A stretch of 64,000 bases of DNA from Bacteroidaceae bacterium (lineage in GTDB: Bacteria > Bacteroidota > Bacteroidia > Bacteroidales > Bacteroidaceae). The stretch is from assembly GCA_017651245.1 (NCBI GenBank), contig JAGCDQ010000050.1, forward strand, positions 23,532 through 87,531, written 5' to 3'. A model generated the notes under the pieces. It ran no database searches. It saw nothing but the letters and a program-made list of their open reading frames with translations, and was not told the origin of the DNA. Made by a program: the position numbers and the translations under genes. Positions within the stretch are counted from its first letter, which is position 1; every line of letters begins with the position of its first letter. This document shows, piece by piece, positions 1 through 14,000 of this stretch.

Positions 1-2008
1 CGCCGTAAATAGGTGAAATGTTCGTGCCTGAAGTGATTTCACCATAAAACATACAGTTCATCACCATGGTGCGCAAATCGCTTCTTGTCGAGGAGAAGCT
101 ATTATAACCCACAATACCTGCACCCCAAGTATTGCCACTAACCGTTGCAAAACTATAACAGTTGATAACACGTGAGCTGCCATCAAGCCGACCTACGATA
201 CTACCGGCATTGGTGCCACTGATAGTACCGCTCTTTACGCCACAGTTATAGATGCGTGTGTCACCGCTTGCTTCATTGCAGATTGCCCCAACATTAGTAC
301 CACCACTGATAGAGACGTTGTCAAGGATCACGTTGTTAATCGTACCACCATTGACACTATTAAACAATGGTTTAGTGAGTCCACTAATAGTAAATAATCC
401 ACCATCAAAAGTGCCAGAGAAATTACTGATATCACCTGTATAACTGCTGGCATCGAAACTAGCGGTGACTTTACAGTCGTCGGTCGCCATCATATTATTC
501 AAGTCACCCACACTACTGATGTTAAGAGTAAACCTCACACTCATTTCACTTGGGCAAGACTCATCTTTTCCATCTTCTTTGGCGATGACCTTAATAGTAA
601 TTACTCCACTACTATTAGTTAAAGAAAATGGTGCCGTATAGTGCGTGCTATTGGTTGATGGCGAGCTCCCATCAAGTGTGTAATAGAAATTACCCAAGCC
701 TGTTATGGAAATCTCGTTACCATTACGGATTATAGTTGGACTAAGAGTTTTAGCAGTAAAAGAAGAAGACACGATATTTTCACATCTATTACTACTATAA
801 TAAGAAACAGCCCGAATGATTGTACTTGAATTCTGAACGAAAGGCTCAGAATAAAGCGTCCCATTCGTCTTACTCGGTTCCGTTCCATCCGTTGTATAAT
901 AAATGGCCGCCCCTTCTGATGTAATAGTAATCTCATTTGTACACTCGTCAGTGACTGTGATAATGGGGTCTGGTGGTGTTAAGGTTGTTGGTTCAATTGC
1001 TTTCGAAGCTACCTCTGTAAGCACCACTCCATAACGTTCCACGACAACTTTGAGAATTCCTGATGATTCAGCAGCATAAGTACCGGAATCTATGATAGGA
1101 CTTGATGCTGTAGGATCCGCTTGTGTACCATCACCAAATTCGTAACGTATATTGTAACCTGCAGGTAATCCATTATTTTCTGTAATAGTAACCATACCAT
1201 AATTATCATCGTTGATGGTAGGAGCTTTAAGTAAATTAGAATGGAAAGACCATAGAGGCGTTCCAGAAGAATAAAACTGTATCAAACCTGGTCTGTCTTC
1301 TCCTGGTCGTGGAATTGTCGAATTACTAGTATTAGACCATGTCAGCCATGCCCTGTCAGCACCCTGTGCACTATTAAATGAATAGCCCGACGTAGGGTTC
1401 ACATTGTTCAGTCCTGGATATGGTGCTATTTTGTAAGGGCTACTACTATTATACAAAACGAGGTAGGTAAAATTGACATTACTAGGTATATCAGCAAGCC
1501 ACACATCTCGGTCACCATATGCCTCCTTCTCTCGTATAACTACATACTTGTTCAGTTTAGGATTAATAAGCTGGATAGTATTAGGTTCTGAGGTGGCAAT
1601 ATTCTTAACGACCCAATGGGAATAAGTGTTATCAAAAGGGCCGTATTTGACTCCATTTTTATCAACTTCATTCACTGATACATCATTGGAAGTAGTCAGA
1701 TACTGATTTCCCGTTGTACTATTAACTGTAACAGATGGCCAAAGATACCAATTACCGTTATTGTTTTTGATATAATAGACTCCGTCAGGCACTTTAGGTG
1801 TGGTCTGTCCCCACACATTCACGCCCATCAACATCAACATCAAAAACAGGAGTGTTCGGAGAACATAAGTTCCTTTAAAATAGGTTCTCAGTTGGGAAAA
1901 ACTTTTTTTCCAGTTAGGAAAATATTTTTTCTCAGTTAGGAAATAAAAAAATCCCATCTTCATTTCTATCTTATCATTCATATCGTATGTCATATCTTTC
2001 TTCTTCAT
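1..2008 (-). CDS. Secreted GLUG/chitobiase-C-domain surface protein, C-terminus outside window
   Basis: The minus-strand frame is open from an ATG at 2008 to the window edge, giving about 669 residues with the end missing. A hydrophobic segment at residues 50-65 (LRTLLFLMLMLMGVNVWGQ) looks like a signal peptide. Residues 70-230 resemble a ricin-like beta-trefoil region (GVYYIKNNNGNWYLW). Two or three chitobiase/hexosaminidase C-terminal-like modules follow (IYYTTDGTEPSKTNGTLYSEPF, FYYTLDGSSPSTNSTHYTAPF). The last third is GLUG-like (FDGGLFTISGLTKPLFNSVNGGTINNVIL). The start overlaps the stop of the giant gene by ATGA, so it is probably the last or near-last gene of the fimbrial operon. The start is uncertain: in-frame ATGs lie at 1993, 1981, 1963 and 1957, and residues 19-46 are encoded by a tandem repeat. 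Role inferred: adhesive or glycan-binding cell-surface protein. A T9SS domain would lie outside the window. Confidence 0.8.
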   Translation of the reverse strand, partial: MKKKDMTYDMNDKIEMKMGFFYFLTEKKYFPNWKKSFSQLRTYFKGTYVLRTLLFLMLMLMGVNVWGQTTPKVPDGVYYIKNNNGNWYLWPSVTVNSTTGNQYLTTSNDVSVNEVDKNGVKYGPFDNTYSHWVVKNIATSEPNTIQLINPKLNKYVVIREKEAYGDRDVWLADIPSNVNFTYLVLYNSSSPYKIAPYPGLNNVNPTSGYSFNSAQGADRAWLTWSNTSNSTIPRPGEDRPGLIQFYSSGTPLWSFHSNLLKAPTINDDNYGMVTITENNGLPAGYNIRYEFGDGTQADPTASSPIIDSGTYAAESSGILKVVVERYGVVLTEVASKAIEPTTLTPPDPIITVTDECTNEITITSEGAAIYYTTDGTEPSKTNGTLYSEPFVQNSSTIIRAVSYYSSNRCENIVSSSFTAKTLSPTIIRNGNEISITGLGNFYYTLDGSSPSTNSTHYTAPFSLTNSSGVITIKVIAKEDGKDESCPSEMSVRFTLNISSVGDLNNMMATDDCKVTASFDASSYTGDISNFSGTFDGGLFTISGLTKPLFNSVNGGTINNVILDNVSISGGTNVGAICNEASGDTRIYNCGVKSGTISGTNAGSIVGRLDGSSRVINCYSFATVSGNTWGAGIVGYNSFSSTRSDLRTMVMNCMFYGEITSGTNISPIYG
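1887..1952. repeat. Three 22-bp tandem units, TTCC/GGAA-type periodic array
   Basis: Three consecutive 22-bp units start at 1887, 1909 and 1931 with the pattern yCAGTTrGGAAAwaattttt. They match the unit type at 42680-42789 in length and core. The array adds exactly 66 bp, so it is translated in frame as part of the N-terminal extension of the leftmost gene if an upstream start is used. Confidence 0.75.
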
Positions 2009-5000
2009 TTCACCGTAATCTTTTTGTTATACTTGCCACCTGCAGCACGGATGATGTAAACACCTGTATTTGGTATTTGAGTTTCGATGGTTTCACCTGG
2101 CTGGATGGTGAACGAAGCGATGGTCTGACCGCCAGTATTGATGATAAGCACGTCGGTCGCATCTTGGAGTGAAGACTCTACACCAACAAGGAGTTTCTGT
2201 GTGTAGAATCTCAATTCGCCACCAACTTCTCCCTTGGTCGGGTCGTGATCCTCGAAAGCGAATGATGTGTCACTCATATCGAAGACGATGCGTTCAGCCA
2301 TTCTTCTCTTAGCACCATTACCCGTAGATGCCTCAACAAAGTATGGACGGAAGGCATCCACCTTGACGGCATCACCCTCTGCTGGCACCTTGTCGTAACT
2401 GCCACCATCCGATGCAAGCACATAGCTGTTCGTTCCAGCTTCCAACTCCATATTCAGATAACTTGGCATAAAGGCATATTTGTCTTGTTGCACACCTGTA
2501 GCACCATCACTTACTTCAATCGTGGCATTCTCAGCCGATGCAAACGTAATCACCTGCTTGGCAAGATCCTTGTCAACTTTCGACCAGCCAGCGGTATGGG
2601 CAGGGCTAAAGTTGCCACTCAAGTCGAATTCATAGTAGGTCGCACCTGGGAATCCAATGATGTATGGTATGCCTGATGTTAACCGGGCATAATCATTGTA
2701 TGTACGCGAATCGTTATAATATGTTTGGTATGTGTCATTGTTGGCATCCTTGAGGTTATGACCCGCCTTCGCCTCATAATAGTAATCCCAGAGGAAGGTG
2801 TTGGTCACCGTCTTGTCATCATCAGCAGCAGTGCCCGTTGGGTACTCAAAGTTTGCTGTATAAACCTTATTGTCTGACGAGAGGGTTCCTCCTTCCTTGA
2901 ACTCACGCAACCAGTACTCATGGCCCACTTTGGTCTTCGAAGTCTTATCGACAGATGCGCTACCACTATAGAAGTGGGTGATCTCACCCTTCACATTCGT
3001 AGTGACGATGTCGGCAGTGAATGGCAGGCTGACACCATCCCATCCCTTCTCAATATCCACGAATTTGTCAGGAGCGCGCTGGTACCACATACGCTTGTCA
3101 CCCGTGAATTGGTATTTAATCGGTGCGTTAAAGTCATGCTTGTCCACCAGGAAGTGGTCGAGCGTGGAGATGTAGCCATCACCTGACTTCTGTACCCAGT
3201 GACCCGACATCTGGTCATAATTTGAACTGCGGTCCCATTCAGCTACAGTGCGGTAAGTCTCCTTGCCTGCCACATAACCCTCACCAATGGCATCACCTTC
3301 CTCATATGCAAAGTCATGTAATTTGGCACTAACCACGTTGGCAGTCTTCAGAGAAGCGGTCAATGGTGCCTCGGAATCGGTGCTCTTTGCTGCTGTGTAA
3401 ACGAGGAGGTTCTTCGTAAGATTTACATTCTGGAATGCCGTAAGGCCGCCATCGTCAAGCAGCGGAGGATAGAAGGCGCCACCCTCTATATTGTTGTATG
3501 GTGCCGATGTTTGTAATCCAACCTTATAACCATTAGCCACTACATCGCCGTTACCTCCCGTAAAGTCGATAGCCGTCATACCCTTGTGGGCAATCTTGGT
3601 AGCATCACCATTCATCGTCTGAGCAAAGACAGCATTTGAATTAAAATGAGTCATCTGCATCTTTCCGCTACGGAAGTAAGCTGGTGCACGATAGACGCGA
3701 TTACTGCCTTCAGTGGTCAATAGACGTTCGTTCGCCTTGTTGATGATGGATGGCAAATCTTGATGCGGACTTCCTTCCACATAGCCATAAGTCAGCGTCT
3801 GTCCAAAGAAGAGGTAATCGTCTGGCCAGATAGGTGCCCAAGTGACAATCTTGTTACCATCGGCATCCAGGTCTCCACTTTCCTGACGGCGGATATTATA
3901 ACCCTCTGGAATGGTGCCATCGGCATAGCGGAAGTCACCATCGTAGAAACGATGCTCCACATAACCCAATTTAGGTGTCTCAGCGGTACCTTGAGCGGTA
4001 CCTTGAGGAGTGTAATAGGTATAAGTGGCAGGATAGTACGACGTGCTGGTGACATTTTGAGTGCCAGTCTCATTCGTAGGCAACGTACCGTCAACATTTG
4101 CAGGGAAGTACTGATATGACTTGCCAGATGTGAGTCCACTACCATCATAATATCGCTTGCCAAGATAGAAACCATTTAAGTTATAAGTCAGTTCACCGTC
4201 ATAGAATGCCTTGTCAGACATCTTGCGAGCATAATTGGCAGCAGAACCATTATCATTATAGAGCGCTGCATTGCTTTCTGGATAGTAACAGTTCACTACT
4301 TGTGTACAGCCTGGATGTTCAGGATCATTTGGATTGCCAAATACGGCATTCACCTTCGAAGCACCATCAGGCAGTGCGGTTGCATCCGACTTCACCCAAC
4401 AGTTCTCCACGAAACCATCACCAGCATCAGCCACACCAGCCGAAGTAAACGAGCCTGTAACGCCCAGGTTATAGACATTACCACAGAGTTTACCAAAGAG
4501 CGACGAGGTAAGACCACTGATGGTGTGACCATCACCATGGAGATTACCACCGAAACATGGATCCGTATCTTCTATGCCAGCAGCAATAGAAGTGCGAGCA
4601 GGAGATCCTTCTGGCACAGAGCCGTCTATGTCGGTGCGCAGAATGATATCAAGGTTCTCAGCACCTTTGACATGACTGTCTAGAGGAGCATGACCTACAA
4701 AGGTCCCCGATTTGATCAGACCATTTTCATCTAACTCTGACTCCGATGGAGTGAGCAGACTCAAGTCGAAGAGGTTCTTCAGTTCATCAAGACCATTCTT
4801 GTCCTTACGTGGGTCGTCATTGGACAGAGATGAATAGTCATTGACGTATATCTTGCATGGACGATCCACATCAGCACGATCAATGTATAAGTGGTTCTCC
4901 TTATAACGCTCCATGATGTCACCCAAGTCGTGGTAGTTGGCCACGCGAACAGGCACACAGTTGGAGTAAGTCTTACCAAGGTAGGTCTTCGAGTAGAAGG

Positions 5001-8000
5001 CGATGTAATGATCCATGTTCTGATACCAATAGACAGGAGTGCTGTTGTTGACGAATGGTACACCATTACGATGGTGGTCAGCATCATTCTTGTTGGAATA
5101 GAGTTCCCAACCATTGATGAGCACCTCATAAATACCCGCTCTTACTTCTGGACGATCCAGACCCACGGCACTGCCTGGGAGCACGATAGGTGGTTCGTTG
5201 AGCGTTCCAATAGAAGGTGCACCGCTTTCCAACTGCAAGTGAATATTCACCACATGTAGTTCGTTGGTTAACTTGATGTCGCCATTATCACCATTCTCAT
5301 AATAAGTATATTGATACACCACCGTGATGACCTTCTCCGTGGTCAAATCTCGGATGTCACTCTCACGGTTCACGTAAAGCGTTGTCGTCTCCGTAGGCTC
5401 CTGACCCTGAATGGTGAAGTATTGCTGGTCATCAATCAAGTCATTATTATATTTACTCTCGTCGATGCGGTTTCCTTCTTTGACTTCCGTACTACCTTCA
5501 TTATGTTTCTCTAAGCAATAATACGTGGTCGTACCTGGTGTCAAGTCTGTTACTTGTTTCACCTTACCTGGATTAGCCGTATAAACATCCTCATCCACCA
5601 CCTGCCCTCTACCATAAGGCTCTCCGTTATCGGTAAAGTTATCAATGGCAATGTAGGCTACCGTTGCCGTAGAACTGGTTTCTATACGGGCATAGTAACG
5701 CTTGTCATTACGAATGCTTTCAAACTCAGTTCTTGAAAGTGTAGCACCTTTTGTGAAGGTTCTTGTTGTACCATCGGTGAAGTGCAATTCTCGTGATGTA
5801 TCCTCCTTGTACACGGCACTATACTCTACAGGCACCAAGTCGCTGTAAGGCGAATGATAGGCCTGCTCGGTTGTCTTAATTTGAGTCTCATCATAGAAAT
5901 CCAAGTAGTTCGGATCAGCAAAGAGGTCCAAGGCATCGTAGTTGAAAATGAACTTATCTTCACCTTCTTCGTCTATGCGGTCGCTCTCGGACAACGAGCA
6001 CCATGATTCCTTCGCACTATAGTTATTAGTGGCGAAATATTTCTGTCCGCCATATTTTCCTGTCTCGGTACAGATATAAGCCTCCGTAAAGACTGCATCA
6101 ATCTCATCAGCAGGCACATCTGTATAGGTGGTCTTCAAAGCTGCTATCTCACCTGCTGTCAACAAGTCACCATTCAACAAGTACTTTTCTTCTGCCAATT
6201 TCAAAGAACCGATGCAGACGAATGCTTTAGCGAAGGCACTCTGAACACTCTGAGCAGATGATGAAAGTGTATTATACTCTGCCAATGGGATAGCCGTACC
6301 TGGATTTACCGTCTTGTTGGTGCCTTTATAAGTATAGTTTACCGTTTCAGTAGCCACGTATGCCTCATCCATCTTCTCTTTACCGTAACCAGATTCCGTT
6401 TTATCATAAACGGCCTTAGTGACGATGTCGCCTTCCGCATAATCACGCTGACCATAGACATCCGTCGTTTTGGGGCTGAAGGTAGGACCTTCAACATAAG
6501 AATTCTTACCTGTAGTAAGAGCATCATATGCCACTTTCGTTATTCTGGTATCAGTTGTGCTATTTCCTGTATAGGTGCTCGCACCAGAAACAGGACTATA
6601 CCAGTCATCCCACACCTTTGGCGTATCCATATCGAAGGTGAGCACATAACCTGAGTCATGACCAATGTTGTTCGACATGCGGAACAAGTCATCAACAACT
6701 GCATTATACGTCATAGCCTGACCCTGTTCGTTTTCAAAGGCATTACCTTCAACATCAGTGATGGTGTGGGTAGCTGTCTTGAACGTATTAATGTCTGTCG
6801 GCAGCATGACATACTCCCCGACGGCATACTCTGTACCATCAATCTTACATGGCTTGCAATTGACAACCGTCTCTGGCACAAACAGCTTCTTATCAGCCAC
6901 AGAGAGGTTATTCCAATCCCACCAAGTGATGACATCGTTCAACTGATACATGTCGGAGTTATTATTCACCCATGCCTTACCGTCATTACCGTTGGTACCA
7001 ATCTTCTTACCCTCTTCGAAATAGTAGGCATATAGGTTGGGCTTCACATTCAACAATTTCAGGCGTCCGTTAGAAGCGGCTGTGATGGTGAGTGGTAGGT
7101 GTACATCCTTTGAATAGGCATTGGCACTACCCGTATAAGCTGACACCACCTGATCGTAAACATATACCGAACCTTTCACATACCAATAGTGAGCCTTAGA
7201 ATAGGGGTCTTCACCGATGATATAGGCATTGTTAATAGGATAACAATCGTCAACGATACGCTTATTGCTGGGGTGGATAAAGTTACCAGAGGTCTCGATG
7301 TCCTGTTCCTTATATAGGTTTTCTTGCGTATCACCACTGATAATATAACTACCCGAACTTGTCCAATCACCCTCTTGATCTGAAGAATAACGGTACTGCT
7401 TGTAGGTACGTGCTTCATCACGCAATTCTTGACCACTTATTATTTTTTGATTGTTATATTCCGAAAGAATCACATTTTTCTTATTGGGATAGAATAATGG
7501 CACGCGGTGCTCATTCTTGGCATAGACGAAACCACCACCTTCGGTCGCCCGCTTCACATTGATCAGGTCAAGCTCTATCACACCTGTGATATAGCCGTAC
7601 TCTTTTTCCTTGTTAGGATTAGTCTCCGTCTTCTCTGTAGTCAGTTCAAGGAACACGCCTGAAGCCAATGCCACCTGATTGGGACTTGTACCATAGTTAC
7701 GGTCGTTACCAGTAGGGCGTGCTTTCTTATAACTATAGTAAGTCTGTCCTGAAACCGTATGTCCGTCACTATCAACGTATGGATCACCAAACTTCACGTC
7801 ACTGGTCAGGTTGCCAAGGTAGTTCACGACGCTGTAGATACCAAAATAGTTGCCATGCTCGGCTTCTGCTCCTGTATCTGTAGATATCATAGAGCGTTGT
7901 TTGTTCAATGATAACTCGCCCACACGGTTAATGGTGTAGTCAATATCCTCACCGACCTCTGCCACACGGTCCTTGGCACCTTGCAGCACCATACGGCTAC

Positions 8001-11000
8001 CATACACGCCACAGAAATCAGCACGCTGAATGGTGTTCAGCAAACGACCTGCATAGATGGAACAGAAACCGAATTGCTCCCAATTGGCAGCATTGAAGCC
8101 GTCTTTATTTTTCAGTTTTTCAAAGTCATCTTCCTTTACACGTTGACCATTCTCGTAGAATTCCCCACCAATATAAACACCATATTTTGTGACATTATCC
8201 ACAATCTTCTCAGCCACACCTCCTTTACAAACATACTCCAACTGGAAGTAGGCACGTTCACGATTCGACAAATCTCGGTATTCCTCCAACGTAATACGGC
8301 TGGACAGTCCGTAATAGTCGGTACCATAATTGGTGACGTTCAATTCACGATAACCTTCCACCACCGACAGATTACCGCCACCATAAAGACCACCTGTATG
8401 TTCCGTACCCACAGTGATAAAGTCACGATGATAGCAATCGTAGAGCGTCGCTGTAGTATTACCAAATACGGTTGTGGCATTGGCATAGTGAGTATCACTA
8501 TTAGAAGACACGTTACCACCACCGAACACTGCATTGTGGATAAGAACACCACGCTCTTTCGTATCGTCATTTGTAGTTTTATCACCAGTATACAAGTCTT
8601 TCCAGTCTAACTTGTCTTTCGACAACATATTCAGTTCGTCTGTCCCCACATAATCAAACTGTGGATGGGAATTAAAACCTGATGCAGCCTTCACCTGCAG
8701 ATATGGCGATACAACGACCTTACAGTCTTCTATGAGTTTATCTTCATTTCCGTCATTATAATAATAGTAGTAGTGGTTAGGAGAACCCGTCTCTGTTTTT
8801 CGTGACAATTGATTGTCATAGCCCATGCTATAGACATAGCCCAAATCACCACCACCAAAGACATTACCATAATTATAGCCTTCTCTTACCGCCTCCGAAG
8901 TACCTACCTCACCACCATGAATAAAGACTTCAGTTTGACCAAACACATAGCCATCAGTGTAAAGGTCATTAGAACCACCGAATCCTAAGACATTATAACC
9001 CTTACCACCGCCAAAGATATTACGCAACACGTGACCATTATACATCTCCACGTGCGTCTTGCCGGCTCTATATATGCCTTCAAATTCACGCACATGGTTA
9101 ACATCACCACTCTCTTTTGTTGAACCACGTCCAACGGCAGCAATCTCTCCTCCACCATGCACACTACCACGGATGATTCCACCCCATATTTTGATATTGG
9201 TCTCATCCACGTTACTCTTATCACTATAACCTCCACCAAAAATATTGCCATAATCTTTCAGACGACCGATACTATCGCTCACCGTCCATGTCTCGTCATT
9301 CAATTTCTCAACAAAGTCATCATTCAAGTAATCATAACCAATACGACCATTGTTGAGCACCACGTTAGCTGTGCCAAACACAGCACCGCCACGGCCTCCC
9401 TTGCCTTCTTCACCCTCACCGCCACCATAGACGTTACGCTGGATGGCAGGCACACCATTGAAAAAGCCATATTCAGTTCCATTCGTATTGGACTCACTGG
9501 TCACATAGTCCATTGCAGCCTGTTTGTTTGCTGCTGTCTGATCCTCCCGAATACCGATGATGACATTAGCTTGAGCTGGTATATCGCCTGTAGTAGAGGC
9601 ATTCAGATCAGCATCCACTTCAATCATGACAGGCTGATTATTTTTATCCTTGACAACTTCACCGTCCTTCATAAGAGTAGTAGTAGTCTTGTGTTTTCCC
9701 ACACTACCCATATAGCCACCACCAAACACGTTACGAACCACACCTGCAGCAACATAAACAGTGGTAGAGGCCTCGAATGGCTGACCGAAATCATCTGTCA
9801 AACCACCATACCGGTCAAACACTGACCCCACCGAACCTGCTGCCACAATATCCTTTTCCACATTTCCACCCAGCAACGCAATATAAGTGGTACCATTCAC
9901 ATCACCACTTCGGTTTTTATTCGCAGAACCCATGCCGCCACCGTATGCATAGCCACCAGTAACTTGGAATCCTGGTGTATATCCAGCAACATAAGATCCC
10001 ACGATGGCACCTTTATTGATGATGACATTGGTGTTGTATTTCTTTCCGTCATGTCTTGGCTTGGCTAAAGCATTGGCAAGTCCGTTATCAGTATAGGTAT
10101 AATGGTTTGTACCAACTATGTATTCATCGGCTATCTTCAGCTTGGCCTCTCCATATTCTTGCTTCGCCGTTGCCACATTAGACACACGGCCATTCTGACC
10201 ACCCCCATAGACCATATAGACTTGAGTTCCCTTGTTAAGATTCACCTCTGTATATTGTGACCAACAGTTCTCACCAAAACCAGCGCCATAGACAGAGGCC
10301 ATGTAACCTTTTTCAGTGTCAGACCATACAGGCGAATTGATGTTCACTCTTCCATAAAGTGTACGGCGCGCATTATTGTTGCCCCCATAGATGGATCCGA
10401 CACGACCTTCGACACTGCTCCAGGTCACATTGGTCTCGTAGACATCACAAACAGTATTATTGTCAATACCATATGCACCTCCGAAGAGTTTATTGAGTTT
10501 AATCGTCGATTTCGCAGGTACATTCACCACCGTACGGCGAGTGAAGCCCTCTTCGTAACTGCCACCATAGACTGCATTAATCTGACCACGAGGCAAGTCA
10601 ATAATGGCAGACACTTTGTCAAGAGCCGCTTTCTCTGTTGCATCAGGCGTCGCCGTTGGAGCCACGTATGTTCTCATGCCCAATCCACTCCAAGCTCCTG
10701 CACCGAACACTTCCATACTAGAATAATTAGTCATGGTTTGTGGAATATCAATGAGAATGTAACTACGATCCTGCATGATATCTCGGTCACTGTCACCTGG
10801 ATAACCCTGACCCGAACCATAAATCTTAGTGACTTTGTTGTTGGAGTTACTCAGCAGTGCATTACTCAGCGTCGGACGGAAATTGACAAAAGCATTGTCC
10901 ATACGAGGCTTGGTGTAGCCAGACTTAGCGATGCCATCAGCATTAAAGAATTCACGATATTCACTATCCGTATAATCGTATGTACCATAACAACCTCCAA

Positions 11001-14000
11001 AGAGACCAAGCGCATGTCCTTGAGCATATTCCATATAAGCGGACACCTCCTTGGCGGCATCTTGACCTGGCAGTGTCAATCCTGCCACCTCATTGCGTAT
11101 CCTATTAGTAAAGTCTGCTGTATTGAGAATCCTTCCACCAAGGTCATTACCGCCATACACATAATCTCGAACAAATGGAAATCCTCCTGTCACTGTGCCA
11201 TTATCCTGAATCTGACGACCCACATAGGTTTCTGTATGACCCAGAATATCGGCATTACAAGAGCCTGCAAAAGAATTGAACAGACGTCCATTACCCAAAT
11301 TCACAATGGTATTGCCGCAGATGGGACCTAAGAAACCACCACCATAAATGAATTCGCAATCAGCCATATCGGGATGGTTTTCTGTACTCGTCTTTGACAC
11401 ACCTGCCTGACCACCTTTCAGATTGACAGTACAACTATAGTTCGCATCATTTTCATATTGCTTTCCATTAAAAGCGTATTTACCAGTAGCTTCATCATAC
11501 GTATAATCGTCCGCAGTAGATGTACCAGTGGACTTTCCAATAACACCTTCCTCACTACCACCAAAAATCTGGAAGGTATATCCCTTGTTCAGATTAATGG
11601 TAGTGCTACCCCATATCTCGGTACCCTTACCTTTACCACCACCAAATACATTGAGGGCAGAACCAAGCACGTCCATACCCTGACGTCCCAGGATAACACC
11701 CGTACGACGCTCCTCGATGTTATATTTCATCTCATCCTGCTCCAACACATTGTCACCATAGAGTACGGCCTCACCTTCACTATCTTCCGTCACCTTGTCG
11801 AAGAGCACGTTGGGATCCATCAAGGCGGCATTGATGTTGATGATGACATTACCATTCACATGACCACTACTATAACAGCCACCATAAATATTACCTCCCA
11901 GCAAACGACGATTCAAGTCATCTTCCGTACTCTTGCCATCCGTAGGAATAGTTGTCGGAGTCTCGTCTTTTTCATTCGTACCCACCTTGACCACATTCCA
12001 TTCCAACAATTTTGACTTGTCATTTGGATCCTTCCAGCGCATAGGTCGGATTTCCAAGCCAGAGAGGTTCAGGGTCAACTTATTGCCTATCTTACCCTCT
12101 GCAGCATCATCAGGAGAACCGATGAGGCCACCATCATAGGCTGCATTCAATTTCGTTTCTCCATCATATTGCTCTGGCACATAAGCATTATTACAACCAC
12201 CCACCAACTTATTATAGATAATAACATTATAGTGGAAGTCAACCGTATTCATACCATCAGTCATGACACTACCCACGTTGCCACCACAATAGAACGAACC
12301 AAAATAAGTACTATAATTAACATAGTCTGGGTCAAAAACCACACGAGGCTTGATATCCATCTCACAGCCTTTCATATAGGTCTTCATCTGGTCGGACTCC
12401 GTCAAGTCAATTTTACTGAAAGGATAGCTTGTTCCATTGATGGTCACCGATGCTTTGAATTGCTTCAACACATCTTCGGTTATCATATTCTCACCGTTAC
12501 TGCCAAGGAACACGTTGTCAGCATAAACGTAAGCACCAATCTTCAACTCGGCTCTTGCCTCGCTACTCGACGATTGCAAGGTGGCACTATTTCCACCACA
12601 ATAGACAGAACCGCCAATAATGGTAGGCTTCGATTTCGTTCCAATCAGTCTCACAGATACCGCCTCGGCATTGGGACGATAATCGTTGAGAGCCTCAACG
12701 GAACTCTTCCCTGAAGGCGTTGGATAATAGAAATCACGATAGAGATCGGATGATTGCAAGTCGGAATTATCCGTATAGTAATAAGATCCGTTACCACCAC
12801 CATAAACATTGCCTTTGATGCTGCTATGGATACCGACGGCATTGCCACCATAAATCATACCAGAAATATCGTTACCTCCATAGACATTGTCGATTTTTCC
12901 ACCACCAATATGCACACGAGCAGCATAGCCTGCAGGACAGTCAACACCTTCAATTTTTTCCGCTGTAATAGTGCGCTTATCTGGATTCACATTGGCCATA
13001 CGACAACCGCCATAGACATTGCCAACCTCCATATCATCTGAATTGACAGCCAAGAAAATACCATTCTCGTGGGTCATATCACCAGCATTACCGCCAGAGT
13101 AGAGGTCTCGGATTTTACCGCTCAACAGCCCCCAAGTAGGTCGGATGTCCATTGCCACCTTGTTATTTCCACCAAAGACACGGCCAAACTGGTATGCTGC
13201 ACTATTGGCATGTATCTGCGTGGTGTTGATGCCCATTGCCTTCAAGCGAGTTCCTGCTGCATCATTCAATATATCCGTTCCACTTGCATCCGTGATGCTT
13301 GTCGTCACATCACTCGTATTGTCAATACAGATGGTAGTGTTCTTCTTTACCGTAGCAGCATTACCGCCACCATATACATGGGCAATGGTGCCGCCATTCA
13401 GTTCAAGATAAGCCTTGTCGATTTCTGGCAGGGCATCGACAGCGGCAGCCACCTCTGTAGTTGTTTCGTTCTCTGTTTTCGTTACCCTATACTTTCCTGC
13501 ATTCTCGCCATCAGTAATTTTTGTGTAGTCATAATCACCATTGCCTCCACCATAGAGTTGACCGATGAATATCTTGTAAGGTTGTGTCGTAGATGCCGAC
13601 TGACCTTCTCCTGTCGTCACTTTTCTTTCAGATGTCGTTTGGATAAAAGCATTATACGTATAGTCAATAGCTGTTGTCTTCGGGGTAAATGGAGTGGTCG
13701 TTGACTCGTTATTCACATGTTTTATGATTCCCGATATATCGTTACCACCATAGACATAATTGATGAGGATGTCACCACTCATGCGTGCACCATCGATATT
13801 AACGAAGGTTTGCCCATCCACATTCGCCATACGGGCACCACCAAAAACACTACCATTGATGTCGCCTGCATACACGGTAACAGTCGTATTACCCATCATA
13901 TCACCTGCATTACCACCACCATACACGTTTCCACCAATAGTGATTTGTGCCTGCATCAGCGATACAGACAAACAAAGCAGTAATATGGTCAATATCTTTT

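Noticed and set aside
8000-13700. Several 180-220-codon plus-strand frames inside the giant gene
   Set aside because: They are antisense shadows of the repetitive Gly-rich coding sequence, with His/Ile/Thr-rich translations and no signals.
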